Of a DNA stretch of 45,853 nucleotides, positions 8,894-16,714 are shown one piece after another; the stretch's first letter is position 1; each line of letters starts with the position of its first letter. The stretch comes from Maricaulis sp. (GTDB taxonomy: Bacteria > Pseudomonadota > Alphaproteobacteria > Caulobacterales > Maricaulaceae), in NCBI RefSeq assembly GCF_030149515.1, contig NZ_JASBRI010000009.1, positions 1-45,853 on the forward strand, read 5' to 3'. The translations under genes were made by a program, and so were the position numbers. The notes under the pieces are model-generated. The model did not search any database, was not told the DNA's origin, and saw only the letters and a program-made list of their open reading frames with translations.

Positions 8894-8970
8894 GCCGCCT
8901 TAGCTCAGTTGGTTAGAGCGCTAGATTGTGGATCTAGAGGTCCCCCGTTCGAACCGGGGAGGCGGTACCA
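8894..8970 (+). tRNA. tRNA-His (anticodon GTG)
   Basis: A 77-base cloverleaf with CCA encoded. Acceptor GCCGCCT pairs with AGGCGGT, with a G1-T72 wobble. The anticodon stem is CTAGA/TCTAG with loop TTGTGGA and anticodon GTG. The T-arm is CCCCG-TTCGAAC-CGGGG. The discriminator base is A73 rather than C73, and the base before the acceptor is T, so the G-1:C73 identity pair of most bacterial tRNA-His is absent. This is a documented feature of many alphaproteobacteria. Confidence 0.97.
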
Positions 8971-9062
8971 TTTTCAAATCCACGCCATTCACCCACGACT
9001 GCACCGCGCCAATCCCGTCGCGCCCCGGGCTGCGCTAGGGTGAACGCTGTTCAGGAGCTGGA

Positions 9063-9953
9063 ATGGCGATGTACGCGACCCGATCCCACACAACCTTGCC
9101 CGCCCGCCGCAGTTTCGACCTTCCCGGCGGCACCATGGCGGCCTGGCACTGGCCCAATCCCGGGGCGCCGCGGCTTGTCTTTGTGCATGCCAACGGGTTC
9201 TGCGCCTCGGCCTATCGCCGGGTTCTCGAACCGCTGGCCGATACCTACGACATTCTCGCGCCGGATCTGCGCGGGCACGGGCGCACGGCGTTGCCGGCCG
9301 ATCCCGCCACGCATCGCAGCTGGGATGTCTATGCCCGCGATCTCCTGGCCCTCATCGAAAGGCTCGGCCGCCGGCCGGACGTGATGGCAGGTCATTCCAT
9401 GGGGGCCGTCGGGGCACTTATCGCCGCATCGCGCCTGCCCGACGTGCCGCGCCTGGCGCTGATCGAGCCGGTCGTCCTGCCGCGCTCGGTCTATGCCGTG
9501 TCGCGCTCGCCGCTGGGCTTCCTGATGCGCAACCGCCTGGCCATCGCCAGACAGGCGCGCCGCCGCCGCAATAGCTGGCCTGACCGGGCCGCAGCGCTGG
9601 CGCGCTATGCGGGCCATCCCACGTTCAGGCGCTGGGCGGCGGGCACGCTGGAGGATTATCTCGAAGACGGGCTGAGGGAGACGGAGGCGGGCACCGTGGT
9701 GCTGGCCTGCAATCCGGCCTGGGAGGCGGCGAACTACGAGGCGCAGGGGCATGATCTGGGCCGCGCGGCACGCCGGGCGGCGCCGCAGGCCCGTGTGCTC
9801 AAGGCCGAACACGGTTCGACCGTCGTGCGCGCCCCGGCGCTCGCCGGGCGAGGCGCCCGGCTGACAGATATGGACGGGGTCGGTCATCTCGCTCCGATGG
9901 AGGCGCCGGAGCGCGTGGCCGCCTGGCTGAAGCAGGCGGCTGCGCCCGGCTGA
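9063..9953 (+). CDS. alpha/beta hydrolase
   Basis: A 296-aa alpha/beta-fold hydrolase. The oxyanion-hole segment is VFVHANGF (39-46), the nucleophile elbow GHSMG (Ser112), and the candidate catalytic His GVGHLAP (H275). DLRGHGRT after strand 4 is typical of the family. A cap region lies around residues 130-200. The ATG at 9063 has an AGGAG site just upstream. No signal peptide, so it is probably cytoplasmic. Substrate is unknown; it stands alone between tRNA-His and a convergent secreted-protein gene. Confidence 0.85.
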   Translation: MAMYATRSHTTLPARRSFDLPGGTMAAWHWPNPGAPRLVFVHANGFCASAYRRVLEPLADTYDILAPDLRGHGRTALPADPATHRSWDVYARDLLALIERLGRRPDVMAGHSMGAVGALIAASRLPDVPRLALIEPVVLPRSVYAVSRSPLGFLMRNRLAIARQARRRRNSWPDRAAALARYAGHPTFRRWAAGTLEDYLEDGLRETEAGTVVLACNPAWEAANYEAQGHDLGRAARRAAPQARVLKAEHGSTVVRAPALAGRGARLTDMDGVGHLAPMEAPERVAAWLKQAAAPG

Positions 9954-9972
9954 CCGCCTGTCGCGGCCGCGA

Positions 9973-10368
9973 TCAGCTTTCCGGCGTTTCCGCCTCCGCG
10001 TCGGCCACGGCCTCGGCACGCTCTTCGATCAGCGTGCGGGCGGCATCGACACTGTCGACCTCTTCGATCGTGTCGATATAGCAGCGATGTTCCTCGTTCA
10101 CCGTGATGTATTCCATCATCGGCGCGTAGAGGGTCGTCGTCGGCGGGAAACTGGTGCCGATCTGGTGCCCGAAATTAAGGTCGTAACAGCGCGTGCGCAG
10201 TGTCACCAGATAATGGCGGCTGGCACCGCCGTTCAGGACTAGGTGTTCCCGGTCGATCACGGTATAGCCGTTGACATTGACCAGGCGGATACTGTCGGCC
10301 AGCGCCGGGCCGGCGCAAAGGGCAAGGCCTGCCGTGGCGGCGAGTATGGACGATGTCAGACGTCGCAT
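9973..10368 (-). CDS. small secreted protein, DUF6491-like
   Basis: A 131-aa exported protein: signal peptide about 1-24 (ending GPALADS), then a compact domain with a C-x29-C spacing (segments TRCYDL and HRCYID) and an acidic tail rich in Glu and Ala. The RCYDLNFGHQIGTS stretch recalls the uncharacterised DUF6491 proteins of alphaproteobacteria; that match is from memory and untested. ATG at 10368 is preceded by AGGAGA. The reading frame is open far upstream to 11235, but that part only mirrors the transglycosylase gene on the other strand. Confidence 0.65.
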   Translation of the reverse strand: MRRLTSSILAATAGLALCAGPALADSIRLVNVNGYTVIDREHLVLNGGASRHYLVTLRTRCYDLNFGHQIGTSFPPTTTLYAPMMEYITVNEEHRCYIDTIEEVDSVDAARTLIEERAEAVADAEAETPES

Positions 10369-10402
10369 GGATGTCTCCTTTTCTTTCGTCCCTCGATTAC
10401 AG

Positions 10403-10431
10403 GATATCGTACTGACTGCCCGTACGGTCAA
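10403..10431 (-). promoter_or_regulatory. candidate promoter of the small secreted protein gene
   Basis: On the minus strand TTGACC, a 17-base spacer, then GATATC, ending 35 bases before the start codon at 10368. The -35 box is close to consensus and the spacing is ideal. Confidence 0.4.
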
Positions 10432-10451
10432 GCGGCGTCCGGGCCGGGGCG

Positions 10452-10466
10452 TTAACGCCGGATTAG
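10452..10466 (+). promoter_or_regulatory. CtrA-like box upstream of the transglycosylase gene
   Basis: TTAA-CGCCGGA-TTAG differs by one base from the CtrA consensus TTAA-N7-TTAA known from Caulobacter and relatives. It lies 59 bases before the GTG start at 10525, a normal position for such a site. A single motif match; binding is inference. Confidence 0.4.
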
Positions 10467-10524
10467 CCATGCCGGGCGATGGTCGGGTTCGATTCGTCGA
10501 ACAACCGATTCCCCGGAGAGCGAT

Positions 10525-11328
10525 GTGGTCAGCCCCGTCGAGAGCCATAATCAGGACTTCATGACGCGCACGCTGCGCCAGGCGGCCAGCGAAACCGGCA
10601 CGGATTTCAACTTCCTGCTGCGCACCGCCGCGCGCGAAAGCAATTTCGACGTCCGCGCCGAGGCGACGACGTCCAGCGCCACCGGCCTGTTCCAGTTCAT
10701 CGAGCAGACCTGGCTGGGCGTGATGCACCGCCACGGTTCCGACCACGGTTATGGCGACGCCGCGTCCGCCATTTCGCGCGATGCCGGAGGCCGTTACGTC
10801 GTTACGGACCCGGTCCAGCGCCAGCGCATTCTCGACCTGCGTTTCGATGCCGAGGCCTCGGCCCGCATGGCCGGCGAGCTGGCTGCGGAAAATGCCGGCC
10901 AGATCGAAGCGCGGATCGGGCGCCCGGTATCGTCCGGCGAGCTCTACGCGGCCCATTTCCTCGGTGCCCAGGGCGCAGCCAGCCTGATCGAGGCCGCGGA
11001 GACGACGCCCGACGCGCGGGCCGACCGGCTGTTTCCGGCCGCAGCACAGGCCAACCGGGCGATTTTCTACGAGAACGGCCAGGCTCGCTCCGCCAGCGAG
11101 GTGCTCGCGACATTGACGCGCGAACGGCCCGTTCCGGCCGTTCCTGCCGGACAACCCGATAGCGCCGGCGGTCAGGTGCAGCTGGCCGGCCCGGCCTCGC
11201 CGGTGCGCAATGCGGTGGTGACCCCGGGCAGTCATCGGGTGGGCAATGGCGAATTGTCGCCCGCCCTCGTTGAAATCCTCGCCTCGCTCGACGCACCGCG
11301 CGCGGCCGGGCGGGTTCGCAATTCGTAA
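10525..11328 (+). CDS. transglycosylase SLT domain protein
   Basis: A 267-aa protein with a lysozyme-like lytic transglycosylase fold. The catalytic Glu is in TAARESNF (E38), followed by SATGLFQFI (51-59), the usual active-site motif. These enzymes cleave peptidoglycan to 1,6-anhydromuropeptides, often to let flagella or secretion machines through. No clear signal peptide is visible; the GTG start has CCGGAGAG 6 bases upstream. The C-terminal third is low-complexity and Ala/Pro-rich. It precedes a DUF2336 gene on the same strand, and a CtrA-like box lies upstream, which hints at cell-cycle or motility control. Confidence 0.85.
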   Translation: MVSPVESHNQDFMTRTLRQAASETGTDFNFLLRTAARESNFDVRAEATTSSATGLFQFIEQTWLGVMHRHGSDHGYGDAASAISRDAGGRYVVTDPVQRQRILDLRFDAEASARMAGELAAENAGQIEARIGRPVSSGELYAAHFLGAQGAASLIEAAETTPDARADRLFPAAAQANRAIFYENGQARSASEVLATLTRERPVPAVPAGQPDSAGGQVQLAGPASPVRNAVVTPGSHRVGNGELSPALVEILASLDAPRAAGRVRNS

Positions 11329-11397
11329 AACGGGCGGGGCGGCGGCAAGTTTTCGTTAAGCATGGCGGGGCTAGGCTCTGCCTTATCTGACAATGAG

Positions 11398-12546
11398 ATG
11401 GACCGTGTCATGAGTGTCGTTGCCCTGCGTAACCGGCTGACCCAGGAGGACATCCGCCGCCTCGTCAAAGGCGGCAGCGACGAGGATCGGGCGCTGGCCG
11501 CCCGCAAGATCTGCCGGCGCATGGATGCGGCCAATCTCACCGACGCCGAACGTATGGCGGCTCACGATATTCTCGAACTCATTGCCCGCGATGCCGCCGA
11601 ACTGGTGCGGCGCGCCCTGTCGGTGACCCTGCAGAATTCGCCCAACCTGCCGCGCGATGTCGCCCTGCGTCTGGCCATGGACGGCGATGCCGTCGCGACG
11701 CCGGTGCTGGAATCCTCCCCGGTGCTGCAGGACGAGGACCTGATCGCCGTGCTGACGCAGGCCGACACGGCCAAGCGCTGTGCCATTGCCGGGCGCAAGC
11801 AGGTTTCGCCGGTCGTCGTGCACGAAATTCTCAGCTCCGGCGACGGCGAAGCGGTCTCGGTGGCTGCGGCCAATGACGGGGCCGAGTTCGATGGCGCCGC
11901 CTATCAGCGCGCCTTCGCCGAATTCTGCGAAAACGGGATGGTGATGGATGCCTTCGTGGCCCGCTCGCACCTGCCGCTGGACGTCACCGAACGCCTGATC
12001 TCGCACATTTCCGACACCGCCCTGCAACGCTTGGTCAAGCGCCATGCCCTGCCGCCCCAACTGGCCGTCGAGATCGCCGAAGGGATGCGCGAACGGGCCA
12101 CGCTTGACCTGGTCGATCAGGCCGGGCTGGCGCACGACCCCAAGCATTTCGTCCAGCAATTGCGCATGAATGCGCGCCTGACCCCGTCGCTGGTTCTGCG
12201 CGCCCTGTTGCGCGGCCATGTCGCCTTTGTCGAACACGCCTTTGCCGAGCTGGCCGGCATTTCCCACGGCAAGGCCTGGCTGCTGGTGCACGATGCGGGA
12301 CCGTTGGGCCTGCGTGCCGTCTATGACCGCACCGGCATGCCGCCACGTCTCTATCCTGCGATCCGGGCCGCCTTCGACGTCATCCATTCCATGGAGATGC
12401 CGCACGACGAGGCCGGCCGCGCCCGTTTCCGCCGCGCCCTCGCAGAGCGCGCCATCACACGCTTCCAGGGCATTCCCGAAGCCGATATCGATTATGTGAT
12501 GAGCCGGTTCGACGAGGACGTCGAACCGTTGGCCCGGGCCGGCTAG
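11398..12546 (+). CDS. DUF2336 domain protein
   Basis: About 382 aa, soluble and strongly helical, resembling the DUF2336 family found mainly in alphaproteobacteria. Internal helical repeats such as LPRDVALRLAMDGDAVATPV and LPPQLAVEIAEGM suggest a HEAT-like solenoid. The molecular function is unknown. Starts at 11362, 11398 and 11410 are all possible; GAGATGGA upstream favours 11410 and nothing is decisive. A second, diverged member lies at 15376-16434 on the other strand, so the two flank the HPt/receiver/NAD kinase genes. It ends at a strong terminator. Confidence 0.8.
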   Translation: MDRVMSVVALRNRLTQEDIRRLVKGGSDEDRALAARKICRRMDAANLTDAERMAAHDILELIARDAAELVRRALSVTLQNSPNLPRDVALRLAMDGDAVATPVLESSPVLQDEDLIAVLTQADTAKRCAIAGRKQVSPVVVHEILSSGDGEAVSVAAANDGAEFDGAAYQRAFAEFCENGMVMDAFVARSHLPLDVTERLISHISDTALQRLVKRHALPPQLAVEIAEGMRERATLDLVDQAGLAHDPKHFVQQLRMNARLTPSLVLRALLRGHVAFVEHAFAELAGISHGKAWLLVHDAGPLGLRAVYDRTGMPPRLYPAIRAAFDVIHSMEMPHDEAGRARFRRALAERAITRFQGIPEADIDYVMSRFDEDVEPLARAG

Positions 12547-12568
12547 GCACGGTCCGGATTGTCCGCAG

Positions 12569-12602
12569 AAAGGGGGCCGCCGGGTTGCGGCCCCTTTTGT
12601 TT
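12569..12602 (+). terminator. Rho-independent terminator
   Basis: AAGGGGGCCGC and GCGGCCCCTT pair around CGGGTT, and TTTTGTTT follows. It ends the transcript carrying the DUF2336 gene. Confidence 0.88.
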
Positions 12603-12680
12603 GCAGCGGAACCCCTGAACTGCCCGGCGAGGCGTACACGCGCCCTTGCTCCACGTGTCGCTATTAAACACTTGCGTTAA

Positions 12681-12696
12681 TTAACAGCTATGTTAA
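12681..12696. promoter_or_regulatory. candidate ArsR operator
   Basis: TTAACA-GCTA-TGTTAA is a perfect palindrome ending 10 bases before the ArsR start codon. It overlaps a second palindrome, GTTAATTAAC (12676-12685). ArsR repressors usually bind such sites at their own promoter. Autoregulation is inference. Confidence 0.55.
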
Positions 12697-12706
12697 ATGA
12701 TACGTC

Positions 12707-13045
12707 ATGATGTCCGAGCAACTCGACAACACGTTTTCCGCCCTTGCGCATCCCGTCCGGCGGCAAATCCTGGCCCGCCTCGCGGCCGGCGAGGCCACTG
12801 TGAAGGAACTGGCCGCACCCTTCGAAATGAGTCTGCCGGCGGTTTCCCGGCACATAAAGGTGCTGGAGCGCGCCGGTCTCGTCGTGCAGGGCCAGTCCGC
12901 ACAGTTCCGGCCCTGCATGCTCAATCCGGCGCCCTTGCGGGAGATCGCGTCGTGGGCAGAGCAATACCGCCCCATCTGGGAAGCACGGTTCGACAAGATG
13001 GAATTTCATCTCAAACAGCTGACGGAGAATGGGGATGACGACTGA
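12707..13045 (+). CDS. ArsR family winged-helix repressor
   Basis: A 112-aa winged-helix regulator: LAHPVRRQILARLAAGEATV (helices 1-2), then the recognition helix in MSLPAVSRHIKVLERAGLV (about 41-59). The metal-binding CxC of arsenic-type members is absent, so it belongs to the group often paired with SRPBCC proteins. Two tandem ATGs (12707, 12710) are possible, with no clear ribosome site and the palindrome only 10 bases upstream. Its end overlaps the next gene by 11 bases. The pair resembles ArsR-AHSA1 modules whose ligand is unknown. Confidence 0.88.
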   Translation: MMSEQLDNTFSALAHPVRRQILARLAAGEATVKELAAPFEMSLPAVSRHIKVLERAGLVVQGQSAQFRPCMLNPAPLREIASWAEQYRPIWEARFDKMEFHLKQLTENGDDD

Positions 13046-13517
13046 CAATGACTGGGTGCGTGTCGAACGCCGCATAAAGGCGCCGATCGGGAAGGTGTGG
13101 GCGATGTGGACCGACCCGAACCTGTTCCGGAAATGGTACGGACCCAATGGTATGACGGTGCCGGCGGCGGAAATGGATGTTGTGGTCGGCGGCCGGCGGA
13201 AGGTGTGCATGCAGATGCAAACACCGGAGCGGACAATGACGATGTGGTTCGTCGGCGAGTACAAGGAAATCGATGCGCCCAGGCGCCTCGTCTACACGGA
13301 GAGCATGGCGGACGAGGCCGGCAATATTGTTTCGCCGCAGGGCATGCCCGAGGCGCATCCGGATGTGACCGAAGTGATCGTCGAGCTGTCGGAATCGGAC
13401 GGGCACACGCTCATGAAAATGACCCATGTCGGCGTGCCTGCGGGATCGGCCGGTGCGGGCGGCTGGGCGCAGGCGATCGACAAGCTGGAAGCCCTGTTCG
13501 CCGGCGCGCGGGCCTGA
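13035..13517 (+). CDS. SRPBCC / AHSA1-like protein
   Basis: A 160-aa single START-like domain of the AHSA1 type (RIKAPIGKVWAMWTDPNLFR near the start, GWAQAIDKLEAL at the C-terminal helix). Such folds form a hydrophobic ligand cavity. It overlaps the ArsR gene by 11 bases and is surely cotranscribed. ATG at 13035 is preferred over 13029 because GGAG lies 7 bases upstream. The ligand is unknown; the pairing suggests ArsR controls or senses through it. Confidence 0.85.
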   Translation: MTTDNDWVRVERRIKAPIGKVWAMWTDPNLFRKWYGPNGMTVPAAEMDVVVGGRRKVCMQMQTPERTMTMWFVGEYKEIDAPRRLVYTESMADEAGNIVSPQGMPEAHPDVTEVIVELSESDGHTLMKMTHVGVPAGSAGAGGWAQAIDKLEALFAGARA

Positions 13518-13529
13518 CGGGGCCGGACC

Positions 13530-14024
13530 TCAGTCTTCCCAGGGTTCGGCGAAAGCGATGGACTGTTTTTCCAGTTCGACCGCCAGTTCCGCGGCGACCG
13601 GGTCGTTGGCGTCGCGGATATTCTGGTTCAGTGCGGCACGGATGGCGCCGACATGGGCCAGGGCGAGGCCGACCGGGGCCTTCTGGCGCTTCTCGTCCAG
13701 ATCGATCAGCTTGGTCAGCGAACCGGCCAGGCGCGTGACGATCGGGAATTCATAGGTCGTGCCCAGGCCGCGCAGATCGTGGGCACGCACAAAGAGTTCC
13801 TCGCCTTCCGGCCCTTTCAGACCCTTCTCCTTGACCACTTTCGCAGCCGCTTCAAGCTTGTCGACTTCCTCTTCCAGCCACTGGCCGAAATCGGCGCGCA
13901 GATCCTTCAGCGCTTCCTCGGCCTTCTCGATCATGTGCAGGTCGCCCTGGCTGATCGGGCCGCCGACCTTGGCCTGGAGGAGATTGGGGACCGAAATCAC
14001 CTCAACATCGTTTTGCTTGGCCAT
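13530..14024 (-). CDS. HPt domain phosphotransfer protein
   Basis: A 164-aa helical protein with the HPt motif AHDLRG; H82 is the likely phosphoacceptor. The residues before it (28-70) are strongly charged helix and may be a coiled coil. It starts at ATG 14024 with AGAGGAAT upstream and lies 13 bases after the receiver gene, so the two should be one transcript. It probably shuttles phosphate between a hybrid kinase elsewhere and a receiver, quite possibly its neighbour. The upstream extension of the frame to 14183 overlaps the receiver gene and is not used. Confidence 0.8.
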   Translation of the reverse strand: MAKQNDVEVISVPNLLQAKVGGPISQGDLHMIEKAEEALKDLRADFGQWLEEEVDKLEAAAKVVKEKGLKGPEGEELFVRAHDLRGLGTTYEFPIVTRLAGSLTKLIDLDEKRQKAPVGLALAHVGAIRAALNQNIRDANDPVAAELAVELEKQSIAFAEPWED

Positions 14025-14037
14025 TGAGTGATTCCTC

Positions 14038-14493
14038 TTAGTTCGCGTAGGCAAGTCGCGTGCCCGCTTCAGCGCGCGAGACGGGGTTGTCGTTGAGGGC
14101 TTCCAGCATGGTCGATGCCAGCGAAGCCGCCGTGAAGGGTTTGACCAGAAAGGCGTCGACGCCGGCCTGGCAGGCTTCGGCAATCCGCGCGCCGTCGCAG
14201 TAGGACGACAGCATGATCACCGGTACGAAGGGGGCGGGGCTGCCGGCCGGCCGCCGCAGCGAACGCACGAAATCGAGCCCGTTGCGCGGTTTCATCTTCC
14301 AGTCGGTGATGACCAGATCGACGGTCGAGCTGGCAAGCACGTCCAGCGCCCGGTCCACCGAGGCGGCCTCGATCACCTGGGCGCATCCAAAGGCATGCAG
14401 CGATACGCGCAATGCGCCGCGCAAGGCGGCATTGTCGTCGACGAGCAGGACACGCAGCTGCGTCATGTCCTTATCGAGAGCAGAATGCGTCAT
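14038..14493 (-). CDS. CheY-like response regulator
   Basis: A 151-aa single receiver domain: acidic pair D19-D20, phosphoacceptor D64 in VITDWKMKPRNG, Ser in MLSS and conserved K118 in FLVKPF. No output domain. A shorter start at 14466 (MTQLRV) is possible; neither start has an ideal ribosome site. It leads a two-gene unit with the HPt gene, and a CtrA-like box lies 56-70 bases upstream. With the HPt protein it forms the core of an orphan phosphorelay. Confidence 0.85.
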   Translation of the reverse strand: MTHSALDKDMTQLRVLLVDDNAALRGALRVSLHAFGCAQVIEAASVDRALDVLASSTVDLVITDWKMKPRNGLDFVRSLRRPAGSPAPFVPVIMLSSYCDGARIAEACQAGVDAFLVKPFTAASLASTMLEALNDNPVSRAEAGTRLAYAN

Positions 14494-14548
14494 AGGGTGT
14501 GGGCCGGTCCGGTGCGAACAATCCTGGCACCACGCTAGCGCGGCTTGC

Positions 14549-14563
14549 TTAACGCGAGCCTAA
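14549..14563 (-). promoter_or_regulatory. CtrA-like box upstream of the receiver/HPt unit
   Basis: On the minus strand TTAG-N7-TTAA (plus strand TTAACGCGAGCCTAA), one base off the CtrA consensus. It sits between the NAD kinase end and the receiver start. Binding is inferred. Confidence 0.4.
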
Positions 14564-14569
14564 GCCCGA

Positions 14570-15334
14570 TCAGGATTCGAACTGTTCGATCAGGATGCGC
14601 TCTGCGAGGTCGCGGCCCTTATCATACAGCAAAGTCAGCGTGACGTCGCTGGCTTCCACGACGTCCACCCGCGCGACCTCGCGGAACTCCCGGTTGTCGG
14701 CCACGGCCGAGACGGGGCGCCGCCGCGGCTCGACGATTTCAAACCCCACGCGCACCGTGTGCGGCAGCAGCGCGCCGCGCCAGCGGCGGGGCCGGAAGGC
14801 GCTGATCGGCGTCAGCGCCAGCACCTTGGAATCCAGCGGCAGGATCGGGCCGTGGGCCGACAGATTGTAGGCGGTCGATCCGGCCGGCGTGGCGACCATC
14901 ACCCCGTCGGCCTGCAATTCGCCCATCCGGTCGCGGCCATCGATGGTGATCTTGATCTTGGCGGTCTGCCGGGTTTCACGCAGCAGCGAGACCTCGTTGA
15001 TAGCCAGGGCCTCGAAGGGCGTGCAATTGACGTCCTCGCCCCAGGCGCGCAGCGGGTGGATACGGACCGGTGTGGAGGTGGCGATGCGCTGGATCAGGCC
15101 TTCGGCCCGGAAGTCGTTCATCAGAAAACCGACCGAACCGAAATTCATGCCGTACACCCTGGCGCCGGTGCGGATCGAGGTGTGCAGCGCGTCCAGCATC
15201 AGCCCGTCGCCGCCCAAGGCCACGATGGTGTCCGCATCGTCCAGCGGGACGCAGCCATAGATCTCTTCCAGACGCGCCTTCGCGGCCTTGGCTTCGGGCC
15301 TGTCGCTGGCCAGAAAGGCGAGTGAATCGGGGAT
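14570..15334 (-). CDS. nadK: NAD kinase, no canonical start codon
   Basis: Phosphorylates NAD+ to NADP+. GGDG is present, followed by YGMNFGSVGFLMN, INEVSLLRE and DGVMVATPAGSTAYNLSAHGP, all hallmark segments. The conserved N-terminus also reads in frame: DSLAFLASDRPEAKAAKA, ending in TIVALGGDG. Between the in-frame TAG (15344-15346) and the GTG at 15223 there is no ATG, GTG or TTG. That GTG lies just before GGDG and would remove the first Rossmann strand. The coordinates given start at an ATC (15332-15334), which gives 254 aa, a normal length. CTG at 15311-15313 is the other option. It follows the DUF2336 gene by 41 bases and is probably cotranscribed. Confidence 0.85.
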   Translation of the reverse strand: MPDSLAFLASDRPEAKAAKARLEEIYGCVPLDDADTIVALGGDGLMLDALHTSIRTGARVYGMNFGSVGFLMNDFRAEGLIQRIATSTPVRIHPLRAWGEDVNCTPFEALAINEVSLLRETRQTAKIKITIDGRDRMGELQADGVMVATPAGSTAYNLSAHGPILPLDSKVLALTPISAFRPRRWRGALLPHTVRVGFEIVEPRRRPVSAVADNREFREVARVDVVEASDVTLTLLYDKGRDLAERILIEQFES

Positions 15335-15375
15335 GGGAGGGCTCTAGTGAAAGACGTTGCCGAACAAGTCGTTAT

Positions 15376-16434
15376 TCAAGCCCTGGAACCCATTTGACGC
15401 AAGACCTTTGCAGCCTTTTCCGATCCGTACATGCGGAACACATTGGCGGCTGCCGACATGGCATCGCCTTCTAGCGACTGATGCATCCGGCCCGAACGCT
15501 GCAGTGCCTTGTGGATGATCGGATAGGCGGTGCGGTCCAGATTCGCGGCCTGGCAGGCCATGGCCGCCGCCCGCACCCCGCCCATCGCCAGCGCGACGCG
15601 CCATTGCGAGGTCTTGATATTGCACAATTGCGCGATGGCATGGTCGAAGACGGCTTCTTCACCCCGCTTCAGGGCGTCCAGCGCGTACTGGCCGGTCAGC
15701 TTGCCGGCCTCGGCTGCCTTGGCAACGGTCTCGGCTGCGGCCCGGTCGACATTCTCCGGCGTCGCGCCCAGAGCGGCCTCGATGGCCAGGGTCTCCACCT
15801 TGTCCTTGTCCAGGGCGAACCGGCGATAGAGCTCCTCGCGCCAGTTTTCCGGCAGCATGATGCACAATTGCGTGGCGTATTCGGTCGTCAGGTCGTGCCG
15901 GCGGGCGAGGGCCTCGCGCAGCTTGGGGTGGTCGCGGGCCACCGTCAGGCAAATCTCCAGCGTGTTCTCGCTGATCTCGGCCGTATCGTTGTTGGCCAGG
16001 GCCCGCAGCACGACGGCCTCGCCGGGCTTGGCCAGCGTGTCGGTGACCGCCAGGCACAGATTGGCCCGCATCGCCAGCACGCGGCGGTGTTCGGTCGAAC
16101 CGGATTCGGCCAGTTCGACCATGTCCTTCCGGGTCAGCTTGTCGCTCTTTTCGATAACGACCGCCGCGATCTCGATCGGCTCGAAGGCAAAATACCGGAT
16201 GGCATCGTGCGGTGCCCAGTTGCAGCCGGCCAGCTTGGTTGCGACGGCGACTTTGGTCTCGGTATCGCTCTTGCGCGACAGCGTTACCAGCAGATCCCCG
16301 GCAACGGACTCGATTTTCGGCGCCAGCGGCTGGGCCACGCACAGATCGGTCACGCCGAGCGCAAGCGTCCGGCGCTTGTCCGGATCCTGAATCCGGGCCA
16401 GGACATTCATGGTTTCCGCTGTATTAACGTGCAT
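15376..16434 (-). CDS. DUF2336-like helical protein
   Basis: A 352-aa soluble, all-helical protein with a repeat-like layout. It resembles the DUF2336 protein at 11398-12546 in design (for example VVLRALANNDTAEISENTL and LRSGR-type C-terminal helices) but is clearly diverged. The function of the family is not known; members occur near motility and cell-cycle genes in alphaproteobacteria. ATG at 16434 and ATG at 16410 (MNVLARIQ) are both possible. It appears to lead a transcript with NAD kinase. Confidence 0.7.
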   Translation of the reverse strand: MHVNTAETMNVLARIQDPDKRRTLALGVTDLCVAQPLAPKIESVAGDLLVTLSRKSDTETKVAVATKLAGCNWAPHDAIRYFAFEPIEIAAVVIEKSDKLTRKDMVELAESGSTEHRRVLAMRANLCLAVTDTLAKPGEAVVLRALANNDTAEISENTLEICLTVARDHPKLREALARRHDLTTEYATQLCIMLPENWREELYRRFALDKDKVETLAIEAALGATPENVDRAAAETVAKAAEAGKLTGQYALDALKRGEEAVFDHAIAQLCNIKTSQWRVALAMGGVRAAAMACQAANLDRTAYPIIHKALQRSGRMHQSLEGDAMSAAANVFRMYGSEKAAKVLRQMGSRA

Positions 16435-16714
16435 TGTATCGGCGGCTTATCGGTTTTCGTTGCCTTACATGAAGACAGGAACGCCTTGAAAACTTGTTAA
16501 TTCCCGCTGCCGCTCGCCTGGATGGATATCGCAGGACTTGGGCGCCGGCTCAATTTGCGCACTTTATTGTAACGGGTTGAGTAAAGGACAAGCACAGGGC
16601 GAGCCGGTTCCGGCCTGCCGGACCTTCGATCCGAATGTAGGTGTTTGACGTGCGGCGCGTGTCGGCCGATCCTGTGCCCGTTGGCGATAATAAACAATTC
16701 CCCGGGAGGCTTAC

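Noticed and set aside
10369..11235. long upstream extension of the small secreted protein
   Set aside because: It is antisense to the transglycosylase; the signal peptide and ribosome site fix the start at 10368.
12664..12696. TTAA words upstream of ArsR as CtrA boxes
   Set aside because: Spacings are 8 and 9 bases rather than 7; the perfect palindrome fits an ArsR operator better.
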